DNA from: Symbiodinium natans
Taxonomy: Eukaryota > Sar > Dinophyceae > Suessiales > Symbiodiniaceae
Length of the DNA: 64,000 nucleotides
Reading direction: 5' to 3'
Assembly: GCA_905221605.1 (NCBI GenBank)
Contig: CAJNDS010002512.1
Coordinates: 566,360-630,359 of the forward strand
Position numbers and translations under genes: made by a program. The notes beneath the pieces were generated by a model. That model did no database searches. It worked only from the letters and a program-made list of their open reading frames with translations, and was not told where the DNA came from. Below are positions 58,381-64,000 of the stretch, in pieces. Numbering within the stretch: the stretch's first letter is position 1; the number at the start of each line of letters is the position of its first letter.

Positions 58381-58452
58381 GAAGGAGTGGACCTGTTGTT
58401 CTGAGGAACATTATGACCTTCTTGGAGTTTCACAGCCTGCGGCTCAGAAAGA
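58381..58452 (+). CDS. Possible start of a J-domain (DnaJ-like) exon
   Basis: The frame reads EEHYDLLGVSQPAAQKE, closely matching the first helix of J domains (DYYELLGVSRDASEKEI). After it comes GCCAGA, a possible GC donor, and the frame soon stops. The HPD tripeptide that J domains need for Hsp70 stimulation was not found downstream, so the remaining exon is either further away or lost. The frame upstream (58230-58380) is open and may be part of the exon. Confidence 0.35.
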
Positions 58453-60616
58453 AGCCAGAATATTGAGTTGGTAAAGTAGAATCGCCGGGAAGCAAGATGG
58501 ATAGACATCGACAGCGGTGTGTCGTTTTAAATCCTTCGAGTCGAAGCTAGCATGACACCCATGAGCAGCCATCTTACCATTCCGACCTCCAACCTCCCCC
58601 CGTTGCTGTCGACAGTCACGACGTAAAAACATCAAAACTGAAAGCTGCATGTGTTGGACGAGGGTCGAAGTCCAATGCCTTCTTCCACGACTGTGACAGG
58701 GAGGAGTGGCCGAGAAATGTTGCTACATGCAGTGCTTCTCGCAACGGTTGCAATTGCTGCTATTTCTATTGTGGTTGTCTGCTACCAGTAGTTGCTTGCA
58801 AACTTAGCATGGCCCTAAACTTCATCTCTCCAAACTTAGATGGCCCCTGCTTCAAGCTCATTGACTTTGGAACTTCGGAGTGTGAATATGCGGCCCGTAC
58901 ATCGGTCTTGAAGCATAGGGAACAGCTGTAAGTGCATCGCACTTGCGGCCCTGCAAACGTTCGCAAGCTTTCTTGGGAAATACAGCTTTAACCCTACGCT
59001 GCACTCACTTTGGGTAGTGCAGGAGTACCCATCCTTGCCAGTGCTGTCGGGTTCGGCAGAATCTCGTTCAACTCCCTGGGATGAGTAGAGCATATTCGAG
59101 CTAGGCATTTCATGAGAAGTGTGTGTGTGTGTGTGCGTTTGTTCTCGAGGTTTTGTTATTTCCAGGGGAATGATTGAAAACACACACACACACACACACA
59201 AACCACCGAAGACCCCAAACAGTCAAAGGCACGTCAAAGAAACAGTGGAGACAACGGGAGACAAAGGGAGACGAGGAGCACAGCAACCCGGCAAAGCCAC
59301 CCGCATGAAGGCAGACAAAGGGAGACAAAGGGAGACAAAGGGAGGCAAAGGGAGACAAAGGGAGACAAGGAGCCCAGGAACCCGGCAACAGTCCTCAGAA
59401 TGTCGGCAATCCTTAAATGAGTTTAGAACCCCAACAGTTCGTAGACTGTTTGGGGAACAACGCTTGCTTGGGAAGATGCGGAAGCTACTTCTAACAGACT
59501 ACCTTTTCAGACCACGGTAGGGAATTCAGGAACTCATGCAGGTTTGCATTGCGCGGTAGCATGCGCCGAAACGCAAACATGCGGCAAATGCCGGTCTTCA
59601 CACAAGGTATGAACGCTTGTGACAGCGTGTCTTGCTCCAGACACGTCAAGCATCCTTGGACATTATGTTGCACGAAGAGTCACAAAGAGTCAGAAACACC
59701 GTCACAAAAGGCAAAACGTGCCATGGCTTGGGCGTAGTTCCTCTCCCCCTTCCCCCTTCCCTTCCCCCTCCTCCAGGAGCCTGAGGGCATGGTTTGCCTG
59801 TACGGCATGCTCTCCGCCCCTCGGCTTGTGCTCGTCTTGTGGTGCGGGCCTCCCAAAAAAGGCAAAAGCCCCGAGCATACGCACGAAACCCTACGCACGC
59901 CCCAACCTCAACGCTTTGTCAAGGCGCTGTTCGTCCATCATCTCTACTTGAGAGGCGGCTTGCTGAGCACTTCTTGCACAGTTGTTTCGGTTCTTGGGGA
60001 TAGGGTTCCCCCGTGCGTTTGCTCAGCTGAACTGGGCTCGGGCTGAAAAATCATTGTTATTCACGGTGCATTCGGAAGGTGTGAGGGAAGATTTTGCGTC
60101 ATGGCTCTATAGAGCGGCAATCACGAAAGTGCAGAAAAGTATGTCATCTATATAACGCAGGACCATTATCCGAACAGGCCTGAAGAGGTTGGGGGCAGTG
60201 GCTCAGTGGCTTCCCGCATGTCGACCTCCCGATGTGATTGAGCATACATTTATATATATATATATATATACGTATGTATGTATGTGTGTGTGAAGTGGCT
60301 CGCCGAGCATCCGGCCTTGGCTCATGCGCTGTCCGGCCACCCTCCGAAAGCGTCCTTTCAGGAGTTGGCGTTCACACTTCCCCCCGCGCGACCGCTCACG
60401 GTTCCGCCTATCCATGTTGGACCAGCTGTGAGTGGACGCCCAGCCAGAAGAGTGCCCATGAGACTCACAATGCCATGCATCGCCCCCCCACTTTGCGCAC
60501 GAGAGCCCCCACGGAGGATCGACCCAACTCGACCTGCTCTTTCGAGCAGCTATGTGCTCCACACTCACGTCGCACGGTCCGCATAGGGCGTAGGGCAACG
60601 CAGAAGCACAGCACAG
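58453..60616. other. No supported gene; several simple repeats
   Basis: TG run at 59119-59135 faces a CA run at 59182-59200 as an inverted pair. GGGAGACAAA 10-mers are repeated in tandem at 59250-59372. TA and TATG runs lie at 60250-60292. The plus-strand frame near 59440-59510 (contains QRLLGKMRKLLLTDYLF) is a weak exon candidate. Confidence 0.5.
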
Positions 60617-62286
60617 CAACAATGTGACCACTGGCGCGGACCAGACTGCAAGAAAGTGCAGACAGGCCGCATCAAGCGGTGGCGACCCCCCGATGGAACT
60701 TCGCAAGGAGGGTTCTTTGAGGGTTGATAATTTTCGGGGTGGCTTCGACTTCATGTTGTACTGCTACCACGAGTCTGAAGATCGAGAGCCCCGTTGTATT
60801 AGGCAAAATTTTTCCCGGCTTGAATTTAGCCGTTTGCAGCTCGTATACTCTGTGCGTAGCTTGTGACCAGGCAATGTGGAACAGCCAGAGCCGGAAGCGG
60901 ACGACAAAGAAGTCTTCAAGCAGGACCCTTACAGACTACGCTGCCTGCAGTCCACACCAGAACACGGAGAGCAAAGACACAACCTCCCAAAGCCTGAAAC
61001 CTGTTTTTTAGCCCGCTGCCGAGCTGCTGTGGCTGAGGCTCTCCACAGATCTTGCAAGGCGGCCCGTGTCATAGATTTACATGGGCATGCAGCAAAGAGT
61101 TTTGGGAGGGAATAGGTCGGGGTTTGGGATTGCTTGCTTAGGGCTTAGGGCATTCAGGCTAGGGTTTAACGTGACCTTGATGAAGAGGCTGCCTGCAACC
61201 GATGATTGTTGGATGCATTTTCAGGCTAAAGACGGTCTCATGTTTAAGCGATTCGTCCGATTGATGCTGGAAGCAGCTCGAATCCTGATACAAGAAGGGT
61301 TTGGAGGTTAGGGCGTTCTGTGCTATCAACGTTGGTCGAAGATGTGGGAGACTAAGGTAAGCTTCAAAAACTTTTCAGAAGAAGTGGAGGCTAAAAGGAC
61401 GGAGCTTAGGTCAGTGTTCAAGGTTTGGTAGGAGACCTCGTACCCACTGGCGATCTGCAGCTTTGGGCAGGCTCATGATCATGAACAAGAACAACTGCCT
61501 TGAGCCTCGGTCTTGTAAGAAACCTAGGCCAGAAGCCTGCGCAGAGACTAGGCGCATCATAGCTGAGGGTTGTGGGATGCTGTGAGGGCATGCACATGAC
61601 ATCCGATGAGATGCGGGCTTAAACGCGCGGGTGAGGTTCGGGCGTTGCACAGACAGCCTCGTACATTCTTCGCTCGTTCAGCGGCCATTCTTGCGGCATG
61701 TTGGGGCCTTGCGTGTGGAGGATTTCTTTGACTCGTCGAACTGGCCGCTGACCTTGGCGCAGCTTGTTGCAGGGACCCTAGACTTACGCCTTCGATATCG
61801 TCGACAGTCGGAATGTGACGGAATGTGTTCTGCTTTCGGGGTTGGCGTAGGTCCTGAAAGTTCAGCTGATCCGATGTTTTTTTTTTGGGGGGGGGGGGAT
61901 ATATTGAGGCCACTTTGAAGCCGAAGGATGTCGAAGAGATGCGCCTTGCCACAATGAGCTCTAGAGGTGATTCTGGCATATCAAAGCATATCTTTCTCGC
62001 TTTCTTATTATGGCCGCCCCGTAAAACTAGTAGAGCGTGAGAGAGAGGGGAAAACACATATAGAACAACAGAACCGTTCCTGATGACCTCGAAAGTCAAA
62101 TATTGTGGCTTCTTGCTTAGCATTTCGTTCGCGTCCTTTGGCTTATTGAGCATGGTGAATGAACTCAAAAGGCTTAGCGACGTAGACCACTCCGAGCTCT
62201 GATGCTCCCCCCCCCTTCCCAGTCTTCGGCTGGAGATGCAGCCCGAGCGGAAGCAACCCGGCTGGTTCGATCTTGTTGTCGTGTGA
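60617..62286 (+). CDS. Five-exon chain of an unrecognised protein
   Basis: Exons 60617-60722 (CDHWRGPDCKKVQTGRIKRW, then RPPDGTSQGGFFEG), 60871-60923 (VEQPEPEADDKEVFKQ), 61225-61272 (AKDGLMFKRFVRLMLE), 61682-61773 (RPFLRHVGALRVEDFFDSSN, then WPLTLAQLVAG) and 62223-62286 (LRLEMQPERKQPGWFDLVVV, TGA). All four junctions keep frame in phases 1, 0, 0 and 2; donors are GT, GA, GC and GA, acceptors AG. The TGA may be terminal or lie after a GT donor at 62281. The N-terminal part starts inside a codon, so upstream exons exist. The CxHW...C arrangement could bind metal; otherwise no family is recognised. The 249-codon minus-strand frame over the same DNA is rejected in its favour. Confidence 0.6.
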
Positions 62287-63371
62287 AGCGAATGAAGCGC
62301 CACCACATCAGAGTACTAGAAAGCCGTGGGCGAGCACCCTTTTGCACGACGAGGGGGAAGTCTTGTGGGTATCACAGTATCACCAACAGGTTCACCCCGT
62401 GGCTGCTGCCCAACTTTGGCTCTGCTGCTGCACTGGTTGCCGAGAGCGGCGGCATGCGCCGTAGCAGAAGTCGTCTAGGTTGAGGAGTTTAGGGATTTGG
62501 CTTGCGCTGTCTTGCGAATATCAGATGGAGCGAAGTGGGTTGAGTCTTTGCTTCCGGCAGGTATCGCGTAGATGCAAGAAGGGATGCAAAGGCGAGGGCA
62601 TTTGACTGTCGGTGGTCCTTAGTGCAGGCTTTTGGGCCTGCTTTCTGTTGCTAAAGGCCAGTGAATCAATGAAATGGATATCTTACAGCAAGGGCCCCAA
62701 GAAACGTTTCCTCAACGCATAACTGAATAAGCAACGACTTGAAGCATGCCACTGGCAAGACTCCGAAGAAATGGGCTTCAAAAGCAAGCAGTTTTGCAGG
62801 ACTTGATGTACATACTGTAGACGGCGTAGACCCTGGATGCTGAATGTCCGTCTCTTTGAAACCATCTCCACGGCCGAAGCATTCGTCAACGGTTTGCGTC
62901 TCCCAAGCTGTCACAGAACTTCCATGGTCGCGTACATCACCGGCACGCACGCAGCCCTCGCGCGGGAGCCGGCCGCAGCTTGGCCTGGACTCCAGGGTTT
63001 CAAGTTCTGGAAAGTTCTCTCGAGGATTTTTTGGCAGACTTGGAGGTTCTAGGTTGCGCATAGTCACGGCAACAAAGGGCTCAACCCGCAGGTGTTTGCG
63101 TAGCATGCCTTGAGCCTTGCGCAGTAAGATTTCAACGTGGATGTGCGGGGGGATCACGGGTGGCTCGGGCATGGTTAAAAGAGTCTCCCTGTTGGAGTGA
63201 GAGCGGCTCCGTCGCTGTAGTGGTGCCAGAGACCTCGTCTTCTCACTACATTGACAAAACATGTTGTGAACATGGTTCAGTTCCCAACCAACTAGAGTGA
63301 ACTTAGGCTATGGCTAGCTTCAAGCATGCTTCCACTCCACTGTACAGGTCGTATCGGGCTTCCTACTGGCA
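62287..63371. other. No firmly supported gene
   Basis: A weak exon candidate is 62325-62390 (contains TLLHDEGEVLWVSQYHQQ, ending before GTTCAC), which could continue the preceding gene. Open frames on both strands at 62666-63262 have no domain. Confidence 0.3.
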
Positions 63372-63662
63372 TTGCATGCGAGCCTTGTTTGCGCCTCGCG
63401 CGCACGCAAGTCAGCAACGCAAATGAAACCGTATAAAACTGAGAGCCAGTGGCCAAATCTCCAAAGCTTCTCCAGACCTGAGGAGATGCTGACTCGATTT
63501 GCTTCAAGCCTGCTTGGAATCGGCCTGGCCGAACTTCGACTGCAAATTCTTAGCCATCTTCAGACATGCTGCTCAGAAATCATAGGTCTTGAGAACCCAG
63601 TGTGTTGCCAGGGTGCCGAGCACGGGGGCCGTAGGGCGAAAAGCGGAGCATTGCAGATATAG
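63372..63662 (+). CDS. Coding-like open frame near the window end
   Basis: Ninety-six codons open to a TAG at 63660-63662, with the best part at about 63465-63600 (contains FSRPEEMLTRFASSLLGIGL then AELRLQILSHLQTC). Amphipathic leucine-rich helices; no known domain. Exon limits are not fixed. Confidence 0.3.
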   Translation: MHASLVCASRARKSATQMKPYKTESQWPNLQSFSRPEEMLTRFASSLLGIGLAELRLQILSHLQTCCSEIIGLENPVCCQGAEHGGRRAKSGALQI

Positions 63663-64000
63663 GGTGCATAGGCTGCCTTGAAGGCATCTTAGGGCTTAAG
63701 GTGTAAGGACCAAAGGCTGGGGATATGGTTAGGTGAGGTTAGGTGTAATCTGCCACCGTAGAACGCTTAGTGGAGTGCTGGAACTTGCTCCCCGATCATG
63801 CCCGCAGAGTCAGGGTTTAGGGAATTCTCCATTCCATGGTCGCATCACGTCATATGTCATCCGCACTAAAGTTGCCATAGGGTCACCGACGAGCACACAC
63901 TTCCCCGCATTCTTGGGCTGGGTTCTGAAGTTGGCGTGTGATTCTGAAGGGCCTCCAACTGCTTGGGAGAACTGCAGCCGACTAGTGACTAGTGTGCGCC
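63663..64000. other. No supported gene
   Basis: Only degenerate CTTAGGG-like words (63690-63745) and short open frames. Confidence 0.4.

Noticed and set aside
61557-62306. 249-codon minus-strand open frame
   Set aside because: Overlaps two plus-strand exons with phase-consistent junctions; its sequence is low in structure and includes a proline/lysine run from the G/T homopolymer at 61870-61900.
1-64000. Dinoflagellate spliced-leader gene or relic (ending CCATTTTGGCTCAAG)
   Set aside because: No match found by eye; isolated GGCTCAAG words (for example 16839, 50709) lack the upstream part.
1-64000. CRISPR array, prophage or bacterial operon structure
   Set aside because: No spaced direct repeats of CRISPR type and no ribosome-binding-site-spaced genes; intron-rich genes show a eukaryotic nuclear genome.

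Overview
This window looks like nuclear DNA of a dinoflagellate, most likely of the Symbiodinium/Polarella type. GC content is moderate. Coding sequence is sparse and chopped into small exons. Almost every intron whose reading phase can be checked starts with GC or GA instead of GT, and most acceptors are AG followed by G. The supported genes lie almost entirely on the plus strand, as in dinoflagellate unidirectional gene arrays. Degenerate TTTAGGG/CCCTAAA-like words are scattered through non-coding DNA. No rRNA, tRNA or complete spliced-leader sequence was seen. All gene calls come from reading translations and splice phases by eye; no database search was possible.

Layout. 0.2-0.7 kb: a cysteine-rich terminal exon. 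3.6-8.0 kb: a candidate DNA transposon of about 4.4 kb with terminal inverted repeats and a 9-bp target duplication, filled with satellite units that each carry a G-run/C-run palindrome, and apparently holding a second, nested 2.1-kb insertion. 8.8-10.6 kb: the only hint of a minus-strand gene. 13.5-19.8 kb: exons of one or more unrecognised genes, one encoding a membrane segment and a phase-linked set encoding a cysteine-containing region. 22.9-28.1 kb: a gene with four KOW motifs, each interrupted by a phase-1 intron after the same glycine. 28.8-30.4 kb: 3' ends and fragments of unrecognised genes. 33.5-34.2 kb: the C-terminal catalytic exon of a cellular RNA-dependent RNA polymerase (RDR family) with an intact DLDGD motif.

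37.9-44.1 kb: a MORN-repeat gene of at least ten tiny exons. Its 2.5-kb third resolved intron contains an uninterrupted 578-codon pentatricopeptide-repeat (PPR) gene on the same strand. 45.4-46.5 kb: a 1.1-kb field of degenerate AAGATAGA-like repeats. 48.7-53.9 kb: coiled-coil-type exons and a well-supported terminal exon pair. 55.9-57.1 kb: an AT-rich degenerate repeat field split by a GC-rich block that may be a small mobile element. 57.7-58.5 kb: a terminal exon and a possible J-domain start. 60.6-62.3 kb: a five-exon chain of an unrecognised protein. 63.4-63.7 kb: one more candidate exon.

Functionally the recognisable genes do not form a pathway: RNA silencing or RNA-templated synthesis (RDR), organelle RNA processing (PPR), membrane or cytoskeletal scaffolding (MORN) and RNA or transcription-linked binding (KOW). 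The strongest points of interest are the transposon with its hairpin satellites, the GC/GA introns with repeated AG|GM junctions, the intron position shared by all KOW motifs, and the PPR gene nested in a MORN intron.
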